Shown piece after piece: positions 46,132-60,821 of a stretch of 64,000 nt of DNA. The translations under genes and the position numbers were made by a program. This stretch comes from Channallabes apus (Eukaryota > Chordata > Actinopteri > Siluriformes > Clariidae). The stretch's first letter is position 1; the number at the start of each line of letters is the position of its first letter. The DNA is taken from positions 1-64,000 of the forward strand of contig JAMASW010000031.1 in NCBI GenBank assembly GCA_030522415.1, given 5' to 3'. The notes under the pieces are model-generated. The model was not told where the DNA came from. It did no database searches and saw only the letters and a list, made by a program, of their open reading frames with translations.

Positions 46132-48391
46132 TCACACAACTAATGTATAGTTATGTAAAACAAACAAAATGAGTTTGTATTCATTTTTCTGGAACAAAAT
46201 GAGAAAAAGAATAACAAAAAAGTTGTTTTTCAACATGTATTCAAAGAATGCATTAATGTATTGAAAATGATCATCTCTTCCACTTTCATGCACAACACGC
46301 TGAGATAAAGCGTTAGCTGCGTTCTTAGCGCTGTACGAGCTCAGGAAAGCGGTTTTCTCACACAACTAACGTATAGTTATGTAAAACAAACAAAATCAGT
46401 TTGTATTCATTTTTCTGGAACAAAATGAGAAACAGAATAACAAAAAAGTTGTTTGTCAACATGTATACAAAGAATGCATTAATGTATTGAAAATGATCAT
46501 CTCTTCCACTTTCATGCACAACACGGTGAGATAAAGCGTTTGCTGCGTTCTTAGCTCTGTACGACCTCAGGAAAGCGGTTTTCTCACACAACTAATGTAT
46601 AGTTATGTAAAACAAACAAAATGAGTTTGTATTCATTTTTCTGGAACAAAATGAGAAAAAGAATAACAAAAAAGTTGTTTTTCAACATGTATTCAAAGAA
46701 TGCATTAATGTATTGAAAATGATCATCTCTTCCACTTTCATGCACAACACGCTGAGATAAAGCGTTAGCTGCGTTCTTAGCGCTGTACGAGCTCAGGAAA
46801 GCGGTTTTCTCACACAACTAACGTATAGTTATGTAAAACAAACAAAATCAGTTTGTATTCATTTTTCTGGAACAAAATGAGAAACAGAATAACAAAAAAG
46901 TTGTTTGTCAACATGTATACAAAGAATGCATTAATGTATTGAAAATGATCATCTCTTCCACTTTCATGCACAACACGGTGAGATAAAGCGTTTGCTGCGT
47001 TCTTAGCTCTGTACGACCTCAGGAAAGCGGTTTTCTCACACAACTAATGTATAGTTATGTAAAACAAACAAAATGAGTTTGTATTCATTTTTCTGGAACA
47101 AAATGAGAAAAAGAATAACAAAAAAGTTGTTTTTCAACATGTATTCAAAGAATGCATTAATGTATTGAAAATGATCATCTCTTCCACTTTCATGCACAAC
47201 ACGCTGAGATAAAGCGTTAGCTGCGTTCTTAGCGCTGTACGAGCTCAGGAAAGCGGTTTTCTCACACAACTAACGTATAGTTATGTAAAACAAACAAAAT
47301 CAGTTTGTATTCATTTTTCTGGAACAAAATGAGAAACAGAATAACAAAAAAGTTGTTTGTCAACATGTATACAAAGAATGCATTAATGTATTGAAAATGA
47401 TCATCTCTTCCACTTTCATGCACAACACGGTGAGATAAAGCGTTTGCTGCGTTCTTAGCTCTGTACGACCTCAGGAAAGCGGTTTTCTCACACAACTAAT
47501 GTATAGTTATGTAAAACAAACAAAATGAGTTTGTATTCATTTTTCTGGAACAAAATGAGAAAAAGAATAACAAAAAAGTTGTTTTTCAACATGTATTCAA
47601 AGAATGCATTAATGTATTGAAAATGATCATCTCTTCCACTTTCATGCACAACACGGTGAGATAAAGCGTTCGCTGCGTTCTTAGCGCTGTACGAGCTCAG
47701 GAAAGCGGTTTTCTCACACAACTAACGTATAGTTATGTAAAACAAACAAAATCAGTTTGTATTCATTTTTCTGGAACAAAATGAGGATCAGAATAACAAA
47801 AAAGTTGTTTGTCAACATGTATACAAAGAATGCATTAATGTATTGAAAATGATCATCTCTTCCACTTTCATGCACAACACGGTGAGATAAAGCGTTTGCT
47901 GCGTTCTTAGCTCTGTACGACCTCAGGAAAGCGGTTTTCTCACACAACTAATGTATAGTTATGTAAAACAAACAAAATGAGTTTGTATTCATTTTTCTGG
48001 AACAAAATGCGAAAAAGAATAACAAAAAAGTTGTTTTTCAACATGTATTCAAAGAATGCATTAATGTATTGAAAATGATCATCTCTTCCACTTTCATGCA
48101 CAACAGGGTGAGATAAAGCGTTAGCTGCGTTCTTAGCTCTGTACGAGCTCAGGAAAGCGGTTTTCTCACACAACTAACGTATAGTTATGTAAAACAAACA
48201 AAATCAGTTTGTATTCATTTTTCTGGAACAAAATGAGAAACAGAATAACAAAAAAGTTGTTTGTCAACATGTATACAAAGAATGCATTAATGTATTGAAA
48301 ATGATCATCTCTTCCACTTTCATGCACAACACGGTGAGATAAAGCGTTTGCTGCGTTCTTAGCTCTGTACGACCTCAGGAAAGCGGTTTTC
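46132..48391. repeat. Dimeric (452-bp) higher-order block 1
   Basis: Five consecutive A-B dimers. A units have GTATTCAAAG with GCGTTAGCT (or GCGTTCGCT), mostly with GCGCTGTACGAGC; B units have GTATACAAAG, GTTTGTCAAC and GACCTCAGG. Confidence 0.85.
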
Positions 48392-49295
48392 TCACACAAC
48401 TAACGTATAGTTATGTAAAACAAACAAAATCAGTTTGTATTCATTTTTCTGGAACAAAATGCGAAAAAGAATAACAAAAAAGTAGTTTTTCAACATGTAT
48501 ACAAAGAATGCATTAATGTATTGAAAATGATCATCTATTCCACTTTCATGCACAACACGGTGAGATAAAGCGTTTGCTGCGTTCTTAGCTCTGTACGAGC
48601 TCAGGAAAGCGGTCTTCTCACATAAGTAATGTATAGTTATGTAAAACAAATATAATCAGTTTGTATTCATTTTTCTGGAACAAAATGCGAAAAAGAATAA
48701 CAAAAAAGTAGTTTTTCAACATGTATACAAAGAATGCATTAATGTATTGAAAATGATCATCTATTCCACTTTCATGCACAACACGGTGAAATAAAGCGTT
48801 TGCTGCATTCTTAGCTCTGTACGAGCTCAGGAAAGCGGTCTTCTCACATAAGTAATGTATAGTTATGTAAAACAAATAAAATCAGTTTGTAATAATTTTT
48901 CTGAAACAAAATGAGAAAAAGAATAACAAAAAAGTTGTTTTTCAACATGTATACAAAGAATGCATTAATGTATTGAAAATGATCATCTTTTCCACTTTCA
49001 TGCACAAGACGGTGAGATAAAGCGTTTGCTGCGTTCTTAGCTCTGTACGAGCTCAGGAAAGCGGTTTTCTCACACAACTAATGCATAGTTATGTAAAACA
49101 AACAAAATCAGTTTGTATTCATTTTTCTGGAACAAAATGAGAAAAAGAATAACAAAAAAGTTGTTTTTCAACATGTATACAAAGAATGCATTAATGTATT
49201 GAAAATGATCATCTCTTCCACTTTCATGCACAAGACGGTGAGATAAAGCGTTTGCTGCGTTCTTAGCTCTGTACGACCTCAGGAAAGCGGTTTTC

Positions 49296-51555
49296 TCACA
49301 CAACTAATGTATAGTTATGTAAAACAAACAAAATGAGTTTGTATTCATTTTTCTGGAACAAAATGAGAAAAAGAATAACAAAAAAGTTGTTTTTCAACAT
49401 GTATTCAAAGAATGCATTAATGTATTGAAAATGATCATCTCTTCCACTTTCATGCACAACACGCTGAGATAAAGCGTTAGCTGCGTTCTTAGCTCTGTAC
49501 GAGCTCAGGAAAGCGGTTTTCTCACACAACTAACGTATAGTTATGTAAAACAAACAAAATCAGTTTGTATTCATTTTTCTGGAACAAAATGAGAAACAGA
49601 ATAACAAAAAAGTTGTTTGTCAACATGTATACAAAGAATGCATTAATGTATTGAAAATGATCATCTCTTCCACTTTCATGCACAACACGGTGAGATAAAG
49701 CGTTTTCTGCGTTCTTAGCTCTGTACGACCTCAGGAAAGCGGTTTTCTCACACAACTAGTGTATAGTTATGTAAAACAAACAAAATGAGTTTGTATTCAT
49801 TTTTCTGGAACAAAATGAGAAAAAGAATAACAAAAAAGTTGTTTTTCAACATGTATTCAAAGAATGCATTAATGTATTGAAAATGATCATCTCTTCCACT
49901 TTCATGCACAACACGCTGAGATAAAGCGTTAGCTGCGTTCTTAGCGCTGTACGAGCTCAGGAAAGCGGTTTTCTCACACAACTAACGTATAGTTATGTAA
50001 AACAAACAAAATCAGTTTGTATTCATTTTTCTGGAACAAAATGAGAAACAGAATAACAAAAAAGTTGTTTGTCAAAATGTATACAAAGAATGCATTAATG
50101 TATTGAAAATGATCATCTCTTCCACTTTCATGCACAACACGGTGAGATAAAGCGTTTGCTGCGTTCTTAGCTCTGTACGACCTCAGGAAAGCGGTTTTCT
50201 CACACAACTAATGTATAGTTATGTAAAACAAACAAAATGAGTTTGTATTCATTTTTCTGGAACAAAATGAGAAAAAGAATAACAAAAAAGTTGTTTTTCA
50301 ACATGTATTCAAAGAATGCATTAATGTATTGAAAATGATCATCTCTTCCACTTTCATGCACAACACGGTGAGATAAAGCGTTCGCTGCGTTCTTAGCGCT
50401 GTACGAGCTCAGGAAAGCGGTTTTCTCACACAACTAACGTATAGTTATGTAAAACAAACAAAATCAGTTTGTATTCATTTTTCTGGAACAAAATGAGGAT
50501 CAGAATAACAAAAAAGTTGTTTGTCAACATGTATACAAAGAATGCATTAATGTATTGAAAATGATCATCTCTTCCACTTTCATGCACAACACGGTGAGAT
50601 AAAGCGTTTGCTGCGTTCTTAGCTCTGTACGACCTCAGGAAAGCGGTTTTCTCACACAACTAATGTATAGTTATGTAAAACAAACAAAATGAGTTTGTAT
50701 TCATTTTTCTGGAACAAAATGAGAAAAAGAATAACAAAAAAGTTGTTTTTCAACATGTATTCAAAGAATGCATTAATGTATTGAAAATGATCATCTCTTC
50801 CACTTTCATGCACAACACGGTGAGATAAAGCGTTAGCTGCGTTCTTAGCTCTGTACGAGCTCAGGAAAGCGGTTTTCTCACACAACTAACGTATAGTTAT
50901 GTAAAACAAACAAAATGAGTTTGTATTCATTTTTCTGGAACAAAATGAGAAACAGAATAACAAAAAAGTTGTTTGTCAACATGTATACAAAGAATGCATT
51001 AATGTATTGAAAATGATCATCTCTTCCACTTTCATGCACAACACGGTGAGATAAAGCGTTTGCTGCGTTCTTAGCTCTGTACGACCTCAGGAAAGCGGTT
51101 TTCTCACACAACTAATGTATAGTTATGTAAAACAAACAAAATGAGTTTGTATTCATTTTTCTGGAACAAAATGAGAAAAAGAATAACAAAAAAGTTGTTT
51201 TTCAACATGTATTCAAAGAATGCATTAATGTATTGAAAATGATCATCTCTTCCACTTTCATGCACAACACGGTGAGATAAAGCGTTAGCTGCGTTCTTAG
51301 CTCTGTACGAGCTCAGGAAAGCGGTTTTCTCACACAACTAACGTATAGTTATGTAAAACAAACAAAATCAGTTTGTATTCATTTTTCTGGAACAAAATGA
51401 GAAACAGAATAACAAAAAAGTTGTTTGTCAACATGTATACAAAGAATGCATTAATGTATTGAAAATGATCATCTCTTCCACTTTCATGCACAACACGGTG
51501 AGATAAAGCGTTTGCTGCGTTCTTAGCTCTGTACGACCTCAGGAAAGCGGTTTTC
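49296..51555. repeat. Dimeric (452-bp) higher-order block 2
   Basis: Five more A-B dimers of the same type. The pair at 50200-50651 shares the rare GCGTTCGCT and GAGGATCAGA variants with 47488-47939, exactly 2712 bp (12 units) away. Confidence 0.85.
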
Positions 51556-54500
51556 TCACACAACTAATGTATAGTTATGTAAAACAAACAAAATGAGTTT
51601 GTATTCATTTTTCTGGAACAAAATGAGAAAAAGAATAACAAAAAAGTTGTTTTTCAACATGTATTCAAAGAATGCATTAATGTATTGAAAATGATCATCT
51701 CTTCCACTTTCATGCACAACACGCTGAGATAAAGCGTTTGCTGCGTTCTTAGCTCTGTACGAGCTCAGGAAAGCGGTCTTCTCACATAAGTAATGTATAG
51801 TTATGTAAAACAAATAAAATCAGTTTGTATTCATTTTTCTGGAACAAAATGCGAAAAAGAATAACAAAAAAGTAGTTTTTCAACATGTATACAAAGAATG
51901 CATTAATGTATTGAAAATGATCATCTATTCCACTTTCATGCACAACACGGTGAGATAAAGCGTTTGCTGCGTTCTTAGCTCTGTACGAGCTCAGGAAAGC
52001 GGTCTTCTCACATAAGTAATGTATAGTTATGTAAAACAAATAAAATCAGTTTGTAATAATTTTTCTGAAACAAAATGAGAAAAAGAATAACAAAAAAGTT
52101 GTTTTTCAACATGTATACAAAGAATGCATTAATGTATTGAAAATGATCATCTCTTCCACTTTCATGCACAACACGGTGAGATAAAGCGTTTGCTGCGTTC
52201 TTAGCTCTGTACGACCTCAGGAAAGCGGTTTTCTCACACAACTAATGTATAGTTATGTAAAACAAACAAAATGAGTTTGTATTCATTTTTCTGGAACAAA
52301 ATGAGAAAAAGAATAACAAAAAAGTTGTTTTTCAACATGTATACAAAGAATGCATTAATGTATTGAAAATGATCATCTCTTCCACTTTCATGCACAAGAC
52401 GGTGAGATAAAGCGTTTGCTGCGTTCTTAGCTCTGTACGAGCTCAGGAAAGCGGTTTTCTCACACAACTAATGCATAGTTATGTAAAACAAACAAAATCA
52501 GTTTGTATTCATTTTTCTGGAACAAAATGAGAAAAAGAATAACAAAAAAGTTGTTTTTCAACATGTATACAAAGAATGCATTAATGTATTGAAAATGATC
52601 ATCTCTTCCACTTTCATGCACAACACGGTGAGATAAAGCGTTAGCTGCGTTCTTAGCGCTGTACGAGCTCAGGAAAGCGGTTTTCTCACACAACTAATGC
52701 ATAGTTATGTAAAACGAACAAAATCAGTTTGTATTCATTTTTCTGGAACAAAATGAGAAAAAGAATAACAAAAAAGTTGTTTTTCAACATGTATACAAAG
52801 AATGCATTAATGTATTGAAAATGATCATCTCTTCCACTTTCATGCACAACACGGTGAGATAAAGCGTTTGCTGCGTTCTTAGCTCTGTACGACCTCAGGA
52901 AAGCGGTTTTCTCACACAACTAATGTATAGTTATGTAAAACAAACAAAATGAGTTTGTATTCATTTTTCTGGAACAAAATGAGAAAAAGAATAACAAAAA
53001 AGTTGTTTTTCAACATGTATTCAAAGAATGCATTAATGTATTGAAAATGATCATCTCTTCCACTTTCATGCACAACACGCTGAGATAAAGCGTTTGCTGC
53101 GTTCTTAGCTCTGTACGAGCCCAGGAAAGCGGTTTTCTCACACAACTAATGCATAGTTATATAAAACGAACAAAATCAGTTTGTATTCATTTTTCTGGAA
53201 CAAAATGAGAAAAAGAATAACAAAAAAGTTGTTTTTCAACATGTATACAAAGAATGCATTAATGTATTGAAAATGATCATCTCTTCCACTTTCATGCACA
53301 ACACGGTGAGATAAAGCGTTTGCTGCGTTCTTAGCTCTGTACGAGCTCAGGAAAGCGGTCTTCTCACATAAGTAATGCATAGTTATGTAAAACAAACAAA
53401 ATGAGTTTGTATTCATTTTTCTGGAACAAAATGAGAAAAAGAATAACAAAAAAGTTGTTTTTCAACATGTATTCAAAGAATGCATTAATGTATTGAAAAT
53501 GATCATCTCTTCCACTTTCATGCACAAGACGGTGAGATAAAGCGTTTGCTGCGTTCTTAGCTCTGTACGAGCTCAGGAAAGCGGTTTTCTCACACAACTA
53601 ATGCATAGTTATGTAAAACAAACAAAATCAGTTTGTATTCATTTTTCTGGAACAAAATGAGAAAAAGAATAACAAAAAAGTTGTTTTTCAACATGTATAC
53701 AAAGAATGCATTAATGTATTGAAAATGATCATCTCTTCCACTTTCATGCACAACACGGTGAGATAAAGCGTTTGCTGCGTTCTTAGCTCTGTACGACCTC
53801 AGGAAAGCGGTTTTCTCACACAACTAATGTATAGTTATGTAAAACAAACAAAATGAGTTTGTATTCATTTTTCTGGAACAAAATGAGAAAAAGAATAACA
53901 AAAAAGTTGTTTTTCAACATGTATTCAAAGAATGCATTAATGTATTGAAAATGATCATCTCTTCCACTTTCATGCACAACACGGTGAGATAAAGCGTTAG
54001 CTGCGTTCTTAGCGCTGTACGAGCTCAGGAAAGCGGTTTTCTCACACAACTAACGTATAGTTATGTAAAACAAACAAAATCAGTTTGTATTCATTTTTCT
54101 GGAACAAAATGAGAAACAGAATAACAAAAAAGTTGTTTGTCAACATGTATACAAAGAATGCATTAATGTATTGAAAATGATCATCTCTTCCACTTTCATG
54201 CACAACACGGTGAGATAAAGCGTTTGCTGCGTTCTTAGCTCTGTACGAGCTCAGGAAAGCGGTTTTCTCACACAACTAATGCATAGTTATGTAAAACAAA
54301 CAAAATCAGTTTGTATTCATTTTTCTGGAACAAAATGAGAAAAAGAATAACAAAAAAGTTGTTTTTCAACATGTATTCAAAGAATGCATTAATGTATTGA
54401 AAATGATCATCTCTTCCACTTTCATGCACAAGACGCTGAGATAAAGCGTTAGCTGCGTTCTTAGCGCTGTACGAGCTCAGGAAAGCGGTTTTCTCACACA

Positions 54501-56753
54501 ACTAACGTATAGTTATGTAAAACAAACAAAATCAGTTTGTATTCATTTTTCTGGAACAAAATGAGAAACAGAATAACAAAAAAGTTGTTTGTCAACATGT
54601 ATACAAAGAATGCATTAATGTATTGAAAATGATCATCTCTTCCACTTTCATGCACAACACGGTGAGATAAAGCGTTAGCTGCGTTCTTAGCGCTGTACGA
54701 GCTCAGGAAAGCGGTTTTCTCACACAACTAACGTATAGTTATGTAAAACAAACAAAATCAGTTTGTATTCATTTTTCTGGAACAAAATGAGAAACAGAAT
54801 AACAAAAAAGTTGTTTGTCAACATGTATACAAAGAATGCATTAATGTATTGAAAATGATCATCTCTTCCACTTTCATGCACAACACGCTGAGATAAAGCG
54901 TTTGCTGCGTTCTTAGCTCTGTACGAGCCCAGGAAAGCGGTTTTCTCACACAACTAATGCATAGTTATATAAAACAAACAAAATCAGTTTGTATTAATTT
55001 CTCTGAAACAAAATGCGAAAAAGAATAACAAAAAAGTTGTTTTTCAACATGTATTCAAAGAATGCATTAATGTATTGAAAATGATCATCTCTTCCACTTT
55101 CATGCACAACACGCTGAGATAAAGCGTTTGCTGCGTTCTTAGCTCTGTACGAGCCCAGGAAAGCGGTTTTCTCACACAACTAATGCATAGTTATATAAAA
55201 CAAACAAAATCAGTTTGTATTCATTTCTCTGAAACAAAATGCGAAAAAGAATAACAAAAAAGTTGTTTTTCAACATGTATACAAAGAATGCATTAATGTA
55301 TTGAAAATGATCATCTCTTCCACTTTCATGCACAAGACGGTGAGATAAAGCGTTTGCTGCGTTCTTAGCTCTGTACGAGCTCAGGAAAGCGGTTTTCTCA
55401 CACAACTAATGCATAGTTATGTAAAATAAACAAAATCAGTTTGTATTCATTTTTCTGGAACAAAATGCGAAAAAGAATAACAAAAAAGTAGTTTTTCAAC
55501 ATGTATACAAAGAATGCATTAATGTATTGAAAATGATCATCTATTCCACTTTCATGCACAACACGGTGAGATAAAGCGTTTGCTGCGTTCTTTGCTCTGT
55601 ACGAGCTCAGGAAAGCGGTCTTCTCACATAAGTAATGTATAGTTATGTAAAACAAATAAAATCAGTTTGTATTCATTTTTCTGGAACAAAATGAGAAAAA
55701 GAATAACAAAAAAGTTGTTTTTCAACATGTATTCAAAGAATGCATTAATGTATTGAAAATGATCATCTCTTCCACTTTCATGCACAACACGGTGAGATAA
55801 AGCGTTAGCTGCGTTCTTAGCGCTGTACGAGCTCAGGAAAGCGGTTTTCTCACACAACTAACGTATAGTTATGTAAAACAAACAAAATCAGTTTGTATTC
55901 ATTTTTCTGGAACAAAATGAGAAACAGAATAACAAAAAAGTTGTTTGTCAACATGTATACAAAGAATGCATTAATGTATTGAAAATGATCATCTCTTCCA
56001 CTTTCATGCACAACACGGTGAGATAAAGCGTTTGCTGCGTTCTTAGCTCTGTACGACCTCAGGAAAGCGGTTTTCTCACACAACTAATGCATAGTTATGT
56101 AAAACAAACAAAATCAGTTTGTATTCATTTTTCTGGAACAAAATGAGAAAAAGAATAACAAAAAAGTTGTTTTTCAACATGTATTCAAAGAATGCATTAA
56201 TGTATTGAAAATGATCATCTCTTCCACTTTCATGCACAAGACGGTGAGATAAAGCGTTTGCTGCGTTCTTAGCTCTGTACGAGCTCAGGAAAGCGGTTTT
56301 CTCACACAACTAATGCATAGTTATGTAAAACAAACAAAATGAGTTTGTATTCATTTTTCTGGAACAAAATGAGAAAAAGAATAACAAAAAAGTTGTTTTT
56401 CAACATGTATACAAAGAATGCATTAATGTATTGAAAATGATCATCTCTTCCACTTTCATGCACAACACGCTGAGATAAAGCGTTTGCTGCGTTCTTAGCT
56501 CTGTACGAGCCCAGGAAAGCGGTTTTCTCACACAACTAATGCATAGTTATATAAAACAAACAAAATCAGTTTGTATTCATTTCTCTGAAACAAAATGCGA
56601 AAAAGAATAACAAAAAAGTTGTTTTTCAACATTTATACAAAGAATGCATTAATGTATTGAAAATGATCATCTCTTCCACTTTCATGCACAAGACGGTGAG
56701 ATAAAGCGTTTGCTGCGTTCTTAGCTCTGTACGAGCTCAGGAAAGCGGTTTTC

Positions 56754-58561
56754 TCACACAACTAATGCATAGTTATGTAAAACGAACAAAATCAGTTTGT
56801 ATTCATTTTTCTGGAACAAAATGAGAAAAAGAATAACAAAAAAGTTGTTTTTCAACATGTATACAAAGAATGCATTAATGTATTGAAAATGATCATCTCT
56901 TCCACTTTCATGCACAACACGGTGAGATAAAGCGTTTGCTGCGTTCTTAGCTCTGTACGACCTCAGGAAAGCGGTTTTCTCACACAACTAATGTATAGTT
57001 ATGTAAAACAAACAAAATGAGTTTGTATTCATTTTTCTGGAACAAAATGAGAAAAAGAATAACAAAAAAGTTGTTTTTCAACATGTATTCAAAGAATGCA
57101 TTAATGTATTGAAAATGATCATCTCTTCCACTTTCATGCACAACACAGTGAGATAAAGCGTTAGCTGCGTTCTTAGCGCTGTACGAGCTCAGGAAAGCGG
57201 TTTTCTCACACAACTAACGTATAGTTATGTAAAACAAACAAAATCAGTTTGTATTCATTTTTCTGGAACAAAATGAGAAACAGAATAACAAAAAAGTTGT
57301 TTGTCAACATGTATACAAAGAATGCATTAATGTATTGAAAATGATCATCTCTTCCACTTTCATGCACAACACGGTGAGATAAAGCGTTAGCTGCGTTCTT
57401 AGCGCTGTACGAGCTCAGGAAAGCGGTTTTCTCACACAACTAACGTATAGTTATGTAAAACAAACAAAATCAGTTTGTATTCATTTTTCTGGAACAAAAT
57501 GAGAAACAGAATAACAAAAAAGTTGTTTGTCAACATGTATACAAAGAATGCATTAATGTATTGAAAATGATCATCTCTTCCACTTTCATGCACAACACGG
57601 TGAGATAAAGCGTTTGCTGCGTTCTTAGCTCTGTACGACCTCAGGAAAGCGGTTTTCTCACACAACTAATGCATAGTTATGTAAAACAAACAAAATGAGT
57701 TTGTATTCATTTTTCTGGAACAAAATGAGAAAAAGAATAACAAAAAAGTTGTTTTTCAACATGTATTCAAAGAATGCATTAATGTATTGAAAATGATCAT
57801 CTCTTCCACTTTCATGCACAACACGCTGAGATAAAGCGTTTGCTGCGTTCTTAGCTCTGTACGAGCTCAGGAAAGCGGTTTTCTCACACAACTAATGCAT
57901 AGTTATGTAAAACAAACAAAATCAGTTTGTATTCATTTTTCTGGAACAAAATGAGAAAAAGAATAACAAAAAAGTTGTTTTTCAACATGTATACAAAGAA
58001 TGCATTAATGTATTGAAAATGATCATCTCTTCCACTTTCATGCACAACACGGTGAGATAAAGCGTTTGCTGCGTTCTTAGCTCTGTACGACCTCAGGAAA
58101 GCGGTTTTCTCACACAACTAATGTATAGATATGTAAAACAAACAAAATGAGTTTGTATTCATTTTTCTGGAACAAAATGAGAAAAAGAATAACAAAAAAG
58201 TTGTTTTTCAACATGTATACAAAGAATGCATTAATGTATTGAAAATGATCATCTCTTCCACTTTCATGCACAACACGCTGAGATAAAGCGTTTGCTGTGT
58301 TCTTAGCTCTGTACGAGCCCAGGAAAGCGGTTTTCTCACACAACTAATGCATAGTTATATAAAACAAACAAAATCAGTTTGTATTCATTTCTCTGAAACA
58401 AAATGCGAAAAAGAATAACAAAAAAGTTGTTTTTCAACATGTATACAAAGAATGCATTAATGTATTGAAAATGATCATCTCTTCCACTTTCATGCACAAG
58501 ACGGTGAGATAAAGCGTTTGCTGCGTTCTTAGCTCTGTACGAGCTCAGGAAAGCGGTTTTC
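56754..58561. repeat. Eight-unit block duplicated at 60822-62629
   Basis: The order of eight monomer types equals that at 60822-62629, offset 4068 bp (18 units). Both copies share the otherwise absent variant TATAGATATG (near 58126 and 62194). Confidence 0.9.
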
Positions 58562-60821
58562 TCACACAACTAATGCATAGTTATGTAAAACGAACAAAAT
58601 CAGTTTGTATTCATTTTTCTGGAACAAAATGAGAAAAAGAATAACAAAAAAGTTGTTTTTCAACATGTATTCAAAGAATGCATTAATGTATTGAAAATGA
58701 TCATCTCTTCCACTTTCATGCACAACACGGTGAGATAAAGCGTTAGCTGCGTTCTTAGCGCTGTACGAGCTCAGGAAAGCGGTTTTCTCACACAACTAAC
58801 GTATAGTTATGTAAAACAAACAAAATCAGTTTGTATTCATTTTTCTGGAACAAAATGAGAAACAGAATAACAAAAAAGTTGTTTGTCAACATGTATACAA
58901 AGAATGCATTAATGTATTGAAAATGATCATCTCTTCCACTTTCATGCACAACACGGTGAGATAAAGCGTTTGCTGCGTTCTTAGCTCTGTACGACCTCAG
59001 GAAAGCGGTTTTCTCACACAACTAATGTATAGTTATGTAAAACAAACAAAATGAGTTTGTATTCATTTTTCTGGAACAAAATGAGAAAAAGAATGACAAA
59101 AAAGTTGTTTTTCAACATGTATTCAAAGAATGCATTAATGTATTGAAAATGATCATCTCTTCCACTTTCATGCACAACACGCTGAGATAAAGCGTTAGCT
59201 GCGTTCTTAGCGCTGTACGAGCTCAGGAAAGCGGTTTTCTCACACAACTAACGTATAGTTATGTAAAACAAACAAAATCAGTTTGTATTCATTTTTCTGG
59301 AACAAAATGAGAAACAGAATAACAAAAAAGTTGTTTGTCAACATGTATACAAAGAATGCATTAATGTATTGAAAATGATCATCTCTTCCACTTTCATGCA
59401 CAACACGGTGAGATAAAGCGTTAGCTGCGTTCTTAGCGCTGTACGAGCTCAGGAAAGCGGTTTTCTCACACAACTAACGTATAGTTATGTAAAACAAACA
59501 AAATCAGTTTGTATTCATTTTTCTGGAACAAAATGAGAAACAGAATAACAAAAAAGTTGTTTGTCAACATGTATACAAAGAATGCATTAATGTATTGAAA
59601 ATGATCATCTCTTCCACTTTCATGCACAACACGCTGAGATAAAGCGTTTGCTGCGTTCTTAGCTCTGTACGAGCCCAGGAAAGCGGTTTTCTCACACAAC
59701 TAATGCATAGTTATATAAAACAAACAAAATCAGTTTGTATTCATTTCTCTGAAACAAAATGCGAAAAAGAATAACAAAAAAGTTGTTTTTCAACATGTAT
59801 TCAAAGAATGCATTAATGTATTGAAAATGATCATCTCTTCCACTTTCATGCACAACACGCTGAGATAAAGCGTTTGCTGCGTTCTTAGCTCTGTACGAGC
59901 CCAGGAAAGCGGTTTTCTCACACAACTAATGCATAGTTATATAAAACAAACAAAATCAGTTTGTATTCATTTCTCTGAAACAAAATGCGAAAAAGAATAA
60001 CAAAAAAGTTGTTTTTCAAGATGTATACAAAGAATGCATTAATGTATTGAAAATGATCATCTCTTCCACTTTCATGCACAAGACGGTGAGATAAAGCGTT
60101 TGCTGCGTTCTTAGCTCTGTACGAGCTCAGGAAAGCGGTCTTCTCACATAAGTAATGTATAGTTATGTAAAACAAATAAAATCAGTTTGTATTCATTTTT
60201 CTGGAACAAAATGAGAAAAAGAATAACAAAAAAGTTGTTTTTCAACATGTATTCAAAGAATGCATTAATGTATTGAAAATGATCATCTCTTCCACTTTCA
60301 TGCACAAGACGGTGAGATAAAGCGTTTGCTGCGTTCTTAGCTCTGTACGAGCTCAGGAAAGCGGTCTTCTCACATAAGTAATGTATAGTTATGTAAAACA
60401 AATAAAATCAGTTTGTATTCATTTTTCTGGAACAAAATGAGAAAAAGAATAACAAAAAAGTTGTTTTTCAACATGTATTCAAAGAATGCATTAATGTATT
60501 GAAAATGATCATCTCTTCCACTTTCATGCACAACACGGTGAGATAAAGCGTTAGCTGCGTTCTTAGCGCTGTACGAGCCCAGGAAAGCGGTTTTCTCACA
60601 CAACTAATGCATAGTTATATAAAACAAACAAAATCAGTTTGTATTCATTTCTCTGAAACAAAATGCGAAAAAGAATAACAAAAAAGTTGTTTTTCAACAT
60701 GTATACAAAGAATGCATTAATGTATTGAAAATGATCATCTCTTCCACTTTCATGCACAAGACGGTGAGATAAAGCGTTTGCTGCGTTCTTAGCTCTGTAC
60801 GAGCTCAGGAAAGCGGTTTTC

